DNA of 64,000 bases from Euphorbia lathyris (GCF_963576675.1 NC_088916.1:18824501-18888500); one strand, 5' to 3'; counted from the stretch's first letter, positions 1 to 11,536 are shown. The notes: generated from the sequence alone by a model not told the origin. Made by a program: numbers and translations.

Positions 1-663
1 TACAGCTGAAAAGTAGATTTTTACAAAAGGAGAGAATTTCTGCTTTTTGTAAAAGTAGCTTTTTCGAAAGGCAAACAACAACAGAAATAGTAAACAACAA
101 ACAACAAGTAGCCAAACAGACTCATAGGTTTTCGCAGCTAGCTTATACATTACCGTAATATAGGGTTCAATTAGTCGATTCCTAAAACAACATTATTCTA
201 TTTTTTGCAAACCAGTGCTCAAAATCGGATGATGATTAGGAATATATTATTCAATAAGAGGCCCTTTGGGTAAGGGGAAAGAAAGATGGAAGACCTAGTA
301 AAATAAATAAATAAAAATAATTATTGAATTAAATAAAAAATTCTCAAAAAAATATTTATGTGCAAACCAATCCAGGTCGGATAGATCGGTATTATGTGCG
401 CGTGTGGTGGTCAAAAGTCAAAGTCAAACACACATCTTTTAGGTATTTAACGCTTCTACAAAAAATGGGTACCACTTGGTAGGGGTGAAAAAAAAATTCG
501 AAAAATCGAAAAAACCAAACTGAAACCGAATCGAAAAATAAGATTAACTGAAACCAATAGACTATGGTATGAGGGTGTTGCTATTTACCACTCTCTTTTT
601 GCTTTTACCGCTCCTATTTGGACAATTTTACCCTTTTAATAAAAAAATTGAATTTTTGAAAAA
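1..663. other. AT-rich stretch, no gene seen
   Basis: No open frame with recognisable protein similarity was seen. The first 120 bases (CTGAAAAGTAG, TTTTTACAAAA, GCAAACA motifs) resemble 50570-50660, so this is probably the remnant of a dispersed short element. A stretch from about 481 begins TAGGGGTG and is rich in AACCGAA and TCGAAAAA motifs. It loosely resembles the hAT-like element at 42446-43266 but is not cleanly bounded. Confidence 0.4.
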
Positions 664-835
664 AAAAGCCAATGTTGGCTAGGCGGGTGTCGGATCCGCC
701 CAGCCATAGGTTGGGCGGATCCACCACCTGCCCAAGCCATTGGCTAGGCGGGTGTTTCACCCGTCCAAGCCATTGGCCGAGCGGGTGGTGGATCCGTCCA
801 GCTATATGCTGGGCGGATCAACCACCTTGGGCCTA
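664..835. repeat. GC-rich direct and inverted repeat cluster
   Basis: An unusually GC-rich patch in AT-rich surroundings. A unit like AAGCCATTGGC followed by CGGGTG recurs. The patch also has hairpin-capable arms: GGATCCGCCCA pairs with TGGGCGGATCC around a short loop near 692-722, and GGATCCGTCCAGC faces GCTGGGCGGATC near 790-820. No protein or known element was recognised. It may be the core of a foldback or MITE-type element. Confidence 0.6.
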
Positions 836-1362
836 GGCACAAATTTTATATTTTAGTGACAGAAAATGTTAAATCGTTCAATTTTTTGTGACGAAAAATA
901 TAAAATTCTCTATTTTTTGTGACGAAAAATGGAAAATCGTCACGAAAAATATGCATTATGTTCATGATTTTTTTTGAAAAAAAATGTTCCGACTTATAAT
1001 CATCTATTTTCGGGATTCGGGTTGTCATATATCAATTATTTTGATAATTTTAATTATTGTTGTTCGGGTTTGTAATTTTAGAGAGAGAATTTTCAGTTTT
1101 TGATCAAAATTATGAAAAATGGAAAAAAATTTTAAATGGGGCGGTAACTCGTAAAAAAGGGCGGTATTTAGCAATTTATTTTAAAGATAGTGGTTAATGG
1201 TTACGATTACGGTTTTTGGTGGTGCATTGCAATATCTCAATTTAAAAATAGTGGTTACGGGTCACAGTTTTATCAAATTTCAAATTTGGGTCAAGCCCAA
1301 CATAATACTTTTATAAATTTATATTAGGACTAAGTCCAACAATCCCCATTTGAATTATTGCA
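836..1362. other. AT-rich spacer with short GTGACGAAAAAT repeats
   Basis: GTGACGAAAAAT-like words recur between about 855 and 945, partly in inverted form. The 60-codon minus-strand frame here has no recognisable similarity and I treat it as chance. Nothing else was identified. Confidence 0.4.
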
Positions 1363-2012
1363 TTGTTGGTGCACTGCAATATCTCACTCTCACACGACCA
1401 AATTGTGTTTACAGTAAACATATTATTGCAGTTACTTCACAGTCTTACTGATGAGCACTGGAAGTGTACTAAGCGTGAGGCATTCCGAAATATGGTATTA
1501 CACTTTCTTGTCTCCAATCAATTAGGTCCATATAGATTCTCAGATAGCGATTGGGGAGGGTGTCCGGATGATAGAAGATCCACAGGTGTGTTTTGTGTTT
1601 TTCTAGATCACATTTTGATAGCTTGGAATACTATAAAGCAACCCACAATAGCTCGTTCCTTAACGAAGTGTGAATACAAGGCAATTGCAAATGCTACCGT
1701 CGAACTTCTCTGGCTTGGATTTCTTTTTGAGGATCTTGGGTATCTCATTCCACATCCAGTTCAACTCTAGTATAATAATGTTGGAACCATTTATCTCACG
1801 GTAAATCTAGTGTTCCATGCCAGATCAACCAAGCATATAGAGCTTGACTTTCACTTTGCGTGGGAACAAGTTCAAACAAGATTTCTTACATGTTCGCTTC
1901 GTACCAACGGATGATCAAGTTTCATATGTTCTTACCAAGCCTCTGACTAGTGCTCGATTTCAAACACTAGGTTCTCGATTAACTATACAACCTCACTATC
2001 GACTTGTGGAGG
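1363..2012 (+). pseudogene. Ty1/copia pol remnant (RNase H end)
   Basis: This is the 3' end of a copia polyprotein. The first frame (1363-1770) contains SDSDWGGCPDDRRSTGVFC, the plant copia RNase H signature with its aspartate, then a degenerate SRSSAEAEY-like block (ARSLTKCEYKAIANA). A stop at 1768 and frameshifts interrupt the rest, but the block matching 'NPVFHARSTKHIELDFHFVRE' is still readable at about 1800-1870. Only the C-terminal part of the polyprotein is present. Upstream reverse transcriptase and integrase are missing, so this is a truncated, dead copy. A probable 3' LTR follows directly. Confidence 0.8.
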
Positions 2013-2165
2013 TGTTATATTGATCTCTAAGACAATTACAGTTAAATATTTTAAATTATCAGATTATCAAATCTTATCTCTATCTATCTTATGTGTCTTT
2101 ATAAATTGTGTAACCCTAACTACTCTCTCCTAAATTAATTTGTTTCAATCAATTTAACCACTACA
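2013..2165 (+). repeat. Putative 3' LTR of the copia remnant
   Basis: A purine-rich tract (TGTGGAGG) ends at 2012 and TGTTATATTG follows, as expected for a polypurine tract and LTR start. The end near 2165 is a guess because no second LTR is available for comparison. Confidence 0.4.
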
Positions 2166-2167
2166 GA

Positions 2168-2340
2168 ACACGATTTAAGCCTAATTTTCACAATAGCGCA
2201 AAAACTATTCAAATAATCTTTAAATTTAAACTACGAGTGAATATAGTCCAACTGGAAAATTGGCTAAAAAATCATTGGAAATTATGATTTTACTATTTGA
2301 TAGAAAAAGGATATTGCAGATTTTTAGTATAATTTCTAAC
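2168..2340. repeat. Dispersed repeat, second copy at 32639-32835
   Basis: Sequence beginning AAGCCTAATTTTCACAATA and containing GAATATAGTCCAACT, AAAATTG and GATATTGCAGATTTTTAG. The copy at 32639-32835 shares these blocks in the same order and orientation, with one segment longer. Coding potential is not apparent. Probably a MITE or a fragment of a larger element. Confidence 0.55.
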
Positions 2341-2519
2341 ATTGTTGTCATTCATATAATATTTTGTTTTTTCAATTAGAATAGCTTATTTTAAAATTAT
2401 GTGATTTTAAATGATTTTATTAATTATTGGATTTTATTTGGATTGAATACATTTCATGAATTATTTTTTATGTTTCTAATTTATCAGAAAAGACCTTACA
2501 TTAATTTATTTGTTACAAA

Positions 2520-3700
2520 AGAAGTTACGGTAAAAGAAAGCTACAATACCCTAATACCTCCTTGCATCTCAGTGGATTGGGGCGGTTTTATTTGGCGGAA
2601 ATACATACCTCCTAGCCGATCTATTTTATGCTGGAAGCTTATCCACGGTAAGCTAGCAACGCAAGACATTCTGCAAACCAGAGGTTTTTCCTTAGCGCCC
2701 AGGTGTGAGCTTTGCAAAGCTAATGTTGAAAACATTTTTCATTTATTTGTGGATTGCGTCTACAGCAACGCTCTTTGGCGTGCAATTGCGGATGACTTCG
2801 GCATCAGTCTCCCTTACTCGAGCTCGTTTAACGATTTTTTCAGCAATCTGCAGTTTATGGAAAGACGCCCTTGGGGGAGAACTTGGAACCTTGCAATTAC
2901 CACTTGCTTGTGGCTCATCTGGCGCACCAGAAATGCTGCCATATTTGATGGCGAGCTCCCTTCAATCCAAAATTCAGTAAATCGGTTGCAGGGCTTTATC
3001 AGAGAATGTTGTGCTGCTTGGCCGCCTCTTCTGACTGATCGGATCAGACCTCCTCCGGAACCAAATTACATTTAGGTACGTTGGGTCCCCCACCCCCAAC
3101 GGGATGGATCAAGGTAAACACTAACGGCTCAGCCTTAGGCTCGCCAGGGCCTGCTGGTGCGGGAGGGATATACAGAACTACGAGAGGTTTCGCCACGGGT
3201 TGCTTTGCCTTCCCAATTCTAAACTCCTATGCGATGTTTGCGGAACTTAAGGCTATCACTTTTGCAATTGAAATGGCTTGGGAGAAGAATTGACACAGGC
3301 TATGGATCAAAACGGACTCTACTACTGCTGTTCATATGCTTCGTACCAAGTCGACGAACATTCCCTTGGAAATTCGTCAAGATTGGCTCCGTTGTCTGGC
3401 CCGTGGAGCATCAATGGAGATTAATATCATACACATCTATAGAGAAGGGAAGCAAGCCACAGACTGTTTAGCCCGTCACGGGGTAACGGCTTCTGATATT
3501 ACCTGGTGGCCATCTGCACCAGAATTTTGCAAACATTTTATTTTTGAGGATCGTTGTAATATTGCTCACTTACGTTTCTTTTAGGCTCTTTATCTCTTTG
3601 TATTCTTTTATACTTTTTTTAATAATATTGGGTTCGACGAGTCCCCTGGGCTCTCGTCTCTGTCCCAGCCTTCATTCAAAAAAGTTATATTATTAATTTT
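2520..3700 (+). pseudogene. LINE ORF2 3' remnant: zf-RVT and RNase H
   Basis: A 5'-truncated plant L1-type LINE. The frame ending at 3075 carries the zf-RVT domain found after the reverse transcriptase (CWKLIHGKL, then CELCKANVENIFHLFVDC). Next comes an RNase H domain starting GWIKVNTNGSALGSPGPAGA (3105 onward), then AELKAITFAIEMAWEKN. It ends at a stop near 3291 and continues in another frame (HIYREGKQATDCLARHG). The tail holds a short 3' untranslated part ending in an A-run near 3677. Retrotransposition would need the missing endonuclease and RT, so this copy is inactive. Confidence 0.85.
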
Positions 3701-3756
3701 TTTTTATTGAATCAGCATTTTTAGCGAAATATTCCGACACTCTCCAATTCTTTTTT

Positions 3757-4335
3757 ATGCCTATTATAACATGTATATTTGAAGGCATGAATATTTTTAT
3801 ATGTTTGCTAAGGATCTTGCTGAACTATCTGCTGTTGGTTACGCTATTGACATGGCTATCAGAAAAGGTTGGCGGAAAATTTGGCTTGAAAGTGACTCAA
3901 TATATATTATGTAGATGTTCAAATCTAAATCTTGTTCGGTTCCTTAGTTGTTTAGACAAAAACGGTTCAATTGTTTAAATTAGATCGATTCTGTGGCTTT
4001 TGTGGTGTCTCATATTTTTCGTGAAGGAAATTATGTTGCGGACTCGCTTGCAAATTATGGGCGGACGACAACAGGATCGACTTGGTGGGATGTTGTCCCG
4101 AATTTTTGTGGATCGGTCTTTTTTCATGATCGTGTAGGACGTTGAGTTTATTGTTTTTCCTAATTCTTTGGCTTCATTTTATTCTTTATCCTTTTCGTAT
4201 TATGACATTTATTTACTCTTTTAATAAATTTGGGTCGGAGCTTTTTTTGGGTCTGTGGTGGGGGTGCCAGCATAGCTGGGATGTTCGCCTCTTACCCTTC
4301 CTCACTAACCAATCTTTAATAAAAAAAATGAGGTT
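3757..4335 (+). pseudogene. Second LINE 3' remnant: RNase H fragment
   Basis: Reading across frames gives AKDLAELSAVGYAIDMAIRK, then WLESDS, and later HIFREGNYVADSLANYGR and TWWDVVPNFC. This is the C-terminal half of a LINE-type RNase H domain. A 3' untranslated segment follows, ending in an A-rich tract at about 4320-4328. Several stops and frameshifts are present. It sits directly downstream of another LINE tail but differs from it in sequence, so they are separate insertions. Confidence 0.7.
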
Positions 4336-4600
4336 TTTGAGTAAAATTAAAAGTTTGATTCACTTTAATAGTTTTAACTAGTCAAATCTCTAATAGTGGT
4401 GTTTGGTAAAAAAAGATATTTGAAAGAGTTTATTGGATCTAAAAAGCTAGTAATTTTGAAAAAACTAGTCAAATTAGCTAACAAAAAAAATAATCAGCTA
4501 ATAGTTATTTTCTAAATAGAGCCAATGTAATCCGCTAACGGCTATTTGCCAAACATGAATGTTTGCTATATTTTGTGAATATGCTAATTTTCAACCTTGT
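4336..4600. repeat. MITE-like remnant with TTGCCAAACATG end
   Basis: Contains AGTTTTAACTAGTCAAATCTC, AATAGTGGTGTTTGG and, near 4549, TTTGCCAAACATGAATG. The same motifs occur at 33110-33245, partly inverted. Likely a hAT-type MITE fragment. Boundaries are uncertain. Confidence 0.4.
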
Positions 4601-5216
4601 CACGTGTGGTTAGGGTGCGGGCGTGCCAGAGAAGATTATTTCTCAGTTAAAATGGTTAAGTTTATAGAATTGCGAGCCAAAACTTGAATTCTAAATAAAG
4701 CGATTGGCGAGGGACACAAGGATTGAAAAAGTCCCTTTTGGGTCTCTAGCGCCGTTATAGAAACTTTGCTAGATAATTGTTTTATTTAAGCTAATGCGAT
4801 TGAGTAAAAAATGGGTAAAAACAAAGGAAATTAAAGGTGCGAAATTGACACAAGATTTGGTAAACATTTTGCATTTTATTGATATGAATCAAGGTTTGAA
4901 TACATATGTTCAAAGTAAGCATAAAAAATGAAATTAATTACAATTGAAAAATCTCTATACTAAACATATAGATAATTGAATTGGGGAAAAACAAATCAAT
5001 ACATGGAATTGAAATGCAATAAAAATAAATTGAAATTCAACGATAAACTCGGAGCCACAATAGCTATCTCGGCTGGATGTTGAATTTTGATATCGGCTTG
5101 AAGTCTTCGAAGCACCGCGGTCGGTTGACACGAGGGGAATTGATCTTGGATATTTCTGACTTGTGGTAGGCAAAAATGGGGCAGATTTGACCTTCAACTT
5201 CGGGGGGATCATATGA

Positions 5217-5565
5217 ATGCTTAAGAACACGGGATTGGATGATTAAAAAGGCTAAACTTAATTTCAGAAAGTCATGAATAAACTTCTATAAGGGATCGAA
5301 GGCTAAAACGAATTGTAAATGGATGAAATTGGGAGTTGAAAATAATTGGTCGAATCTGGAAAAATCTGGAAACAGAATATCTAAAACGATTTAGGTTGCA
5401 AAGATTGACTTGTAAACGGAGTTTATGAACACGGAATTGGGAAAATGAAAATGCTAAATTGAACATCAGGAAGTCAAGAACAAATTTGTTGAAGGGATTA
5501 AAAGCAAAAAAAAAGACTTTAAATGGACAAAATCGGGGTTTGAAAATAACTGGACGAATCTGCAA
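5217..5565. repeat. Diverged direct repeat, about 200-bp period
   Basis: Two diverged units, about 5217-5370 and 5421-5565. Both contain AACACGG, GCTAAA.TTGAA/TAAT, AGGGAT, TAAATGGA and GAAAATAA.TGG.CGAATCTG in the same order. This looks like an internal duplication in the leader of the surrounding LTR-type repeat. Confidence 0.55.
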
Positions 5566-5828
5566 AATTAATTTGAAAACATAATTCTAGCTAAGGATTG
5601 AGCAAACTAAAGGCTTAGGAATGCTAAATTGAATTGAAAAACTTGGAAAGAGTCTATTGGAACTTGAATTAAAGCTAAAGGCAAGCTAAAAGAAGGAATT
5701 AAAGTTAAGAAAAATGAAGAACAAAAAGGAAGAACTCAAGAACTAAGAACTTACATAGAGAGCATTGGAAGGGACCTTAGGAAGGGTTTTTGTTGTGTTG
5801 AGTGATGATTTTTTTATGAAGAATGGAG

Positions 5829-5842
5829 GGTCTATTTATAGT
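5829..5842 (-). promoter_or_regulatory. TATA box of the minus-strand repeat
   Basis: The minus strand reads ACTATAAATAGACC, a near-consensus plant TATA box, in a region without coding frames. Confidence 0.45.
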
Positions 5843-6303
5843 ATTTTGAGAGGGAATTTTGAGTAATTAATCACTAACTAACCCTTATTTTTTTCTCTAA
5901 TTTTGACCACTAACTTCCTCAACCTCCACAAACCACCACTAACTTTCCTCAACTTCCATGCCACATCACCCCCACTACCCTGTGGTTAGAGAGACTTTTA
6001 AGGCTAGGCATATGTGTGGGGATGGGTTAGACTTCATGGGTTAGCTCATGGTTTCATTCGGGTGTGTTTGGAGGAGTCGGATGGACCGAAACGGGTTCCG
6101 GGTAAGTGATGAGGACATCTTATGTTTCCACACGGAGCGTACGTGAGGCGCTAAAAGGAGAGAGAGAACAACACACGTGGAGGGGGCCATTAATGAAGAT
6201 CACGCGAAGCGTGATGTAAAGGACGTGGAGCATACGATGGGGGACGCGGAACCCGTGGGGCGTGGATCCTGAACGATAGCCTTGGGTGATGATGCGGCTC
6301 AGG

Positions 6304-7120
6304 TGAGGCTCACTAAGGGATAAGTGTACCCCGTCGTTATCAAGTAATAAAATCTAGACAAGTCCAGGTATCGAATCCACAGGATTTATTCCTGCATGTA
6401 TCAAGCTACTCGGTCTCTAGTGTTATCTAGGCTTTGGGGGGTTTGAGATTGATTTTGATTAAGTTAAACTACTCCTAATTAAATTACTCTACTCCTAGCT
6501 AAGTTATTCTACTCCTAAGTGATCCTTTACTAATGTAATTGCCCGAAGGAGCATGGAGAGATACGATAATAATGAAGATAGATTGTTTAGGCAACCAAAT
6601 TAAAACCTAATCTAACTCACTTATGTCCGAGGCGATTAACCCTACTTATCCTTCTGAGGTACCTAGTTCGTGATTCCCTTGTAAGATCGAAACTAGCTCT
6701 AAGGCTCAGCAATTTGGGCTTAATCATCTATAGGGTCGTCAATCCTATAGCCACTGACTATGTCAGATTGAGATCGCAATATGTGCCAACTTAATGTTTG
6801 GATTTATGAATGAGTTAAACCAATCAGACAAAGCGTAAGACAAAGATAAAACCAATAAACCAATTGAACAAAACGAAACTATAATATTATTAAAGATGAA
6901 AAGTATAGTCACAAAGATACAATAAGCCTAGGATTCATAACATGGATCAGAGGCAAACAAAATATAAAAGAGAAGGAAAATCCTTTTCAGGGAACCTGTC
7001 TACCAATGCAGGCGTCTTCCTAGGATTTAAGGATGGACATTGAACAATCCTCGGTAAACGGAGCGTCAGAGGTTCTTCAATGGAGGTTGAAGGAGATGAA
7101 GGAGGTGGAGAGGATTCTTC
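6304..7120 (-). repeat. Athila/Tat-like LTR, part 1 (split by copia)
   Basis: Read on the minus strand this ends ATCCTGTGGATTCGATACC, then TTATTACTTGATAACGACGG and GGTACACTTATCCC. That style of LTR end is typical of plant Ty3/gypsy Athila/Tat elements (compare CCCTGTGGGATCGATATC at the end of the 5' LTR near 56533). It begins TGAGGCTCA on the plus strand, compatible with a TG...CA LTR boundary. The copia element at 7121-11712 interrupts it, and the rest continues at 11713-11948. The other LTR and the internal region were not found. Confidence 0.6.
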
Positions 7121-7283
7121 TGAAAAGTATTTGACTCTTAATGATATTCTCATTAGATGGACCGTGTATATATAGTTACAAAGAGATAAGAAGTTGCAGT
7201 TGTAGGTATTTTAAAATACAAAATATCTGAGACTAATTCAAAACAATAACTGAAAGATATGTACAACTAATAATATCTTATCG
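7121..7283 (-). repeat. Copia-A 3' LTR (left)
   Basis: TGAAAAGTATTTGAC to TATCTTATCG. The last base differs from the right copy (A), so the inverted TG...CA end has mutated here. It carries a TATA-like TATATATA on both strands. Confidence 0.95.
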
Positions 7284-7300
7284 CCCTCCCTCAAGTTAAA
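7284..7300 (-). other. Copia-A polypurine tract
   Basis: The minus strand reads TTGAGGGAGGG immediately before the 3' LTR. This is the expected position for plus-strand priming. Confidence 0.75.
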
Positions 7301-10300
7301 GGTGGGTGAACTTGTAACTTGTCCCGAAGAAGCTGAAAACATGCCTTAGAGAGAGGTTTCGTGAGAATATCTGCGGTTTGATCCAAAGTGGAGATGTAGC
7401 ATACACGAAGCTGTTTTTTGGTGACTTTGTCCCGGACAAAGTGAAAGTCAATTTCCATGTGCTTAGAGCGATCATGAAAAACAGGATTTGCTGTCAAGTA
7501 AGTGGCTCCTAAATTATCACATAAAATAATTGGACAGCTAGGAGGACTGAATCTAATTTCACTCATTAGCATAGTAAGCCATGTAATCTCAGATGCAAGA
7601 GAGGCAAGTGCACGATATTCAACCTCGGTGGATGAGCGGGATACCGTGCGTTGCTTTCGAGATCGCCAAGAGACAAGATTAGAGCCAATATAAACTGCAT
7701 ACCCAGAAGTAGATTTTCGATCATCAATATATCACCTGCCCAATCAGCGTCGGTGTAGCTGGTGATGACACAAGGTTGGTTTTATTTATTCGCAAACCAT
7801 GATTTGGTGTCGAATGAAGATATCGCAAAATACGTTTAACGGCTTTCCAATGTTCAAGTGTTGGTTGATGCATGAACTGACTCACTTTATTAACTGAAAA
7901 GGCTACATCGGGTCTAGTGATGGTAACATACTGTAATCCACCGACAATACTTCGATACAATGTTGGATTATCAAAAGGTTCACCAACATCTAATGACAAT
8001 TTGGTAGTTGTACAAGCCGGAGTCGAGATACCTTTAGCTTCGTGCATGGAGGATTTAATCAACAAATCTTGTATATATTTTTGCTGTGTTAAGGTGAGAG
8101 TGTCAGTCGTCGAAACTGCTTGTAATCCAAGGAAATAGGATAGACGCCCCATATCACGAATAGGAAAACGGGATTTTAGCTATGTAATTAACCTGGAAAC
8201 TGCTTGCTTCGAGTCACCTTTTACCAAGATATCATCTACATAGATGAGACAAAACAACCGTACACCATTCTGAGACAAGTGATATAGAGATATGTCAACT
8301 TTGGATCAAGAAAAACCAAGATCATACAGAGTCTGAGTAAGACAGCGATGCCACATTCTAGGAGCCTGTTTGAGACCATATAAGCTTTTTCGAAGCTTAC
8401 AAACATGAGTAGAATACTGAGGATGAACAAAACTCGGAGGCTGTTCCATAAAAACTTCTTCGTCCAAATTCCCGTGTAAAAATGCGTTGGAAACATCCAA
8501 CTGATGCACAAACCACCCATTGGAAATAGCAAGGCTTAGGAGCAGCCGTATTGTCATTGGTTTTTAATAACAGGACTATAAGTGTGATCAAAATCAAGAC
8601 CCGGACATTGATGGTAACCTTTGGCTACTAACCGAGCCTTATAGCGATCAACAGATCCATCAAGATTCAATTTTTTGCGAAAAACCCAACGATAGCCAAT
8701 ATATAGTATTAACTGCTTCATTAGCATGGACAAGCTCCCATGTACCATTAGCAATTAGTGTGTTGAACTCCTTGCTCATAGCATCACGCCAATGCTGTAC
8801 TGCCATTGCTTTGGTATAGCAAGTTGGTGTATAAACAGAAACATGAAAAAGTCGCGATCGTAACTGTCCTGTTTTACTCCGAGTAACCATAGGATGAGTG
8901 GGGGCTGGTTGTGTAATATTTGTGTTTGGAGCAGCACAATTGTTGGTGTTTAATGGATTGTGAGGTAGTGGATAACAAGAGGTTGGAGGTGGTGTTTGTG
9001 AAATTAAATTTATGAATTGTGGAGATGACATGGTATTAGGTATAGTGGGAGGCGAATGTGTAATGGTGAGTGGTGGAATTAAATTTTGATTTTGCACAGG
9101 AGGTTCCACTGAATTAATTGGTTGATTGATAATAGAATGGGAAACTTGCCTTTGTTCAGGTGGGATAGCAGTAAAAGGACGAGATGGACTATGTGGAAAG
9201 GTAATTGTGAGAGGACAGTCTGAACTTGATGTTGATTCAGAGAGTGACTCACGAGCTAACTTCGGAAATGGAAAAACCTATTCATCAAATAGGACACGAC
9301 GTGAGATATAGATTTTGTTATTGAGACAATCTAAACACCGATAACCTTTATGAATTTTGCTATAACCGAGAAAGACGCATTTTTTAGAGCGAGAATGCAG
9401 TTTAGTAGGACTATAAGGCCGTAGCCATGGATAACACAAGCACCCAAAGACACGCAATGAATTATAGTCTGGACGCGTACCAAACAATTTTTCATAAGGA
9501 GAAATGTCATTTAACATAGGAATAGGCAAACGATTGATAACATATGTTGCACAGTCAAAAGCAAATGTCCAAAATTTCAATGGCATTTTGGAATGTGTTA
9601 AAAGTAATATGCCAGTTTCAACTATGTGACGGTGTTTTCTTTCTGCACATTCGTTTTGCTCGGGTGTATAAGGACGTGAAACTCGTTGATTAATACCATG
9701 TTCAGTCAAATAGGAGGTGAGGGCTTGAAATTCACCCCCCCCCCAATCAGATTGGAATGATTTGATTTTGCTGTTAAAGTGTTTTTCAACTAAAGTGCGA
9801 AATTTAATGAAAACACTTAACACTTCAGATTTAAAACGGACAAAGTATAACCATGAGAATTTGCTATAATGATCGTAAAAAAGAACATAATAGCGACAAT
9901 TATCAAAAGAAGTTGCAGGTGCAGGACCCCATACATCAGAGCAAATCAAATCTAAAGGACCATTAACCACAGAAGTAGAAACAGGAAAACGATGAATTTT
10001 TCCAACACAAGAAGGCTCACATAAAGCTGAAACTTTATTCTCTTTATTATAAGCAATTTTATTTATGGATAAAGTTTTTCTAACAGTTGGAAAGTTAGCA
10101 TGTCCAAGACGACCATGCCACAATGGTAAAAAAATATTAAATGCTTGTGCAAGATGTAGAGCTCTTGGTGGAAGGGACAAAGTGTAAAGGCCATTGCTAA
10201 TTGTGCCTCAATGAATTTCCTTCTGTGTCTTCAAATCCTTCAAAATAAAATAGTTAGCAAAAAACTCAACAGATATAGGATTTGAACGAGTTAAAGAAGA

Positions 10301-10720
10301 AACAGATAAGAGATTGTGCACTGTATTCGGAACACAAAAGACATCTTGAAATTTGAGAGGAGAATTAGAAACAGTGAACTTAAAAGTACCAACATGAGAT
10401 ATGGGGATTGTGTAACCATTAGCTACAGTAACTTCCTCTGGTCTGTCATATTCACTGTGAACATGGAGATTTTCAAGATCAGCAGTTAGATGGTGAGTAG
10501 CTCCTGAATCAACAAGCCAGTCCGTTTTGGTTGGGGTTGATGTCGCAGCAAGATTGGAAGAAGGCTTAAGATTGTTGCGAGTGTTCCGGTTAAATTTAGG
10601 AGAGGGACATTGTCGAGATATATGACCTGCTCCCCTACAATTGTGACAAAGTCACGGTAGCCATATCCAAGGGTGCGGATACTGTCTGAGGTGACCGAGC
10701 GAATGAGCCGGAATAATTGC
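7291..10720 (-). pseudogene. pol: Copia-A pol: protease-integrase-RT-RNase H, broken
   Basis: Minus-strand pol. After a zinc knuckle (CHNCRGAGH) comes the protease (DWLVDSGATHHLTADLENL, about 10520-10465), then the GAG-pre-integrase block (WHGRLGHANF). The integrase core follows (SDVWGP, DHYSKFSW, QSDWGGGEF, SRPYTPEQNECAERKH) in an open frame at 9278-10180. RT motifs are readable across frames: [40 protein letters not shown] and YVDDIL (near 8240). The RNase H end includes DRSKHMEIDFHFVRD and ADILTKPLS. Frameshifts occur near 8700, 8560, 8300 and 7725. One extra base disrupts the zinc knuckle near 10648 compared with the copy at 30170. A run of ten G/C at 9735-9744 adds a glycine codon in the integrase DWGG motif without breaking the frame. 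Confidence 0.9.
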
Positions 10721-10721
10721 C

Positions 10722-11450
10722 TCACCCACGTCCACGACCACGCATAGAACCTCTAGCAGAGTAGTTTACAGTAGGTGAAAAAGAGAGAGGAACATTTTCA
10801 CGAGACAATTGTCGCTCTTCGTTGAGTAGTAATCCAATAAGGTCATCATAATAAATAGTTTCCAAACATACTTCCAATGAACGAACAAAAGGTCTATACG
10901 CAGGCCCTAGGCCATCGAGCACAGCTTCAACCAAGTGTTCATCAGAGATCGGGTGACAGAGAGCAGCAAGTTCATCGCTGATATGCTTAGCATTCTGGAG
11001 ATAAGAAGAGATACTGTCATTCTCTCTTCTAAGATTATGAAGCTGATATTTCAGATCTCGTATTTGAGACCGGGAGCCAACCGAGTAGGCTTTGACAAGT
11101 TTTTGACAGGCATCATAAGCAGTTTTAGCACCAACTAATTGAGGTAATACACCCACAAATACAGATGAGATTATCCAGCTGAGAACCAACTGATCTTTTT
11201 GATACCAATCTTTGTAATCGGTATTATGGGCACCGCCAACAAGTGTTGCAGATGGTGAAGGAATGGTGGAATCGATATGATCAGTGAGATTGTGGCCATG
11301 GAGAATAGGCATAATTTGAGTTTTCCATAGCACAAAATTTGTTGGAATCAATTTTAGGGATAGCTGATGAGATAAATTGACGGAAGGAGCGGCAGAAATA
11401 ATGGTGGAGGCGAAGCTTGAGTTGGCAGCAGTGGTACCGTTGGTTGCCAT
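10722..11450 (-). CDS. gag: Copia-A gag
   Basis: A 242-codon open frame starting MATNGTT just inside the primer site. It has the UBN2-type copia gag core: LWKTQIMPILHGHNLTDHI, WIISSVFVGVLPQLVGAKTA, LRRENDSISSYLQNAKHI, LVEAVLDGLGPAYRPF. It ends with an arginine-glycine tail (GSMRGRGRG). Gag would form the cytoplasmic particle that packages element RNA. The frame stops at TGA, yet the same frame continues (GNYS...) into the zinc knuckle, so the TGA separates gag from pol. The TGA fits a CGA arginine codon changed by C to T. The copy at 30242 has the same stop. Confidence 0.9.
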   Translation of the reverse strand: MATNGTTAANSSFASTIISAAPSVNLSHQLSLKLIPTNFVLWKTQIMPILHGHNLTDHIDSTIPSPSATLVGGAHNTDYKDWYQKDQLVLSWIISSVFVGVLPQLVGAKTAYDACQKLVKAYSVGSRSQIRDLKYQLHNLRRENDSISSYLQNAKHISDELAALCHPISDEHLVEAVLDGLGPAYRPFVRSLEVCLETIYYDDLIGLLLNEERQLSRENVPLSFSPTVNYSARGSMRGRGRG

Positions 11451-11536
11451 GAAAGCTGATTAAGAGTCAGATACAGAGAAAAGGAGAAAAAAAGGGAAAG
11501 AACAATGAGAGAGAAACAGAGTTGTAAAACCACTTA

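Larger units (their letters stand above)
4601..6290 (-). repeat. Probable LTR-type transcribed repeat, minus strand
   Basis: No long open frame is present. Read on the minus strand, there is a TATA box (ACTATAAATAGACC, about 5829-5842), then about 85 bases later a strong splice-donor-like CTATGTAAGTTC near 5750. A long AT-rich leader with internal direct repeats follows. Together these suggest an LTR or non-coding 5' part of a plant retrotransposon lying next to the Athila/Tat-like LTR at 6304. I could not find its partner LTR or a primer site, so limits are approximate. Confidence 0.4.

Noticed and set aside
846..1028. 60-codon minus-strand frame
   Set aside because: AT-rich, low-complexity composition, no recognisable motif.
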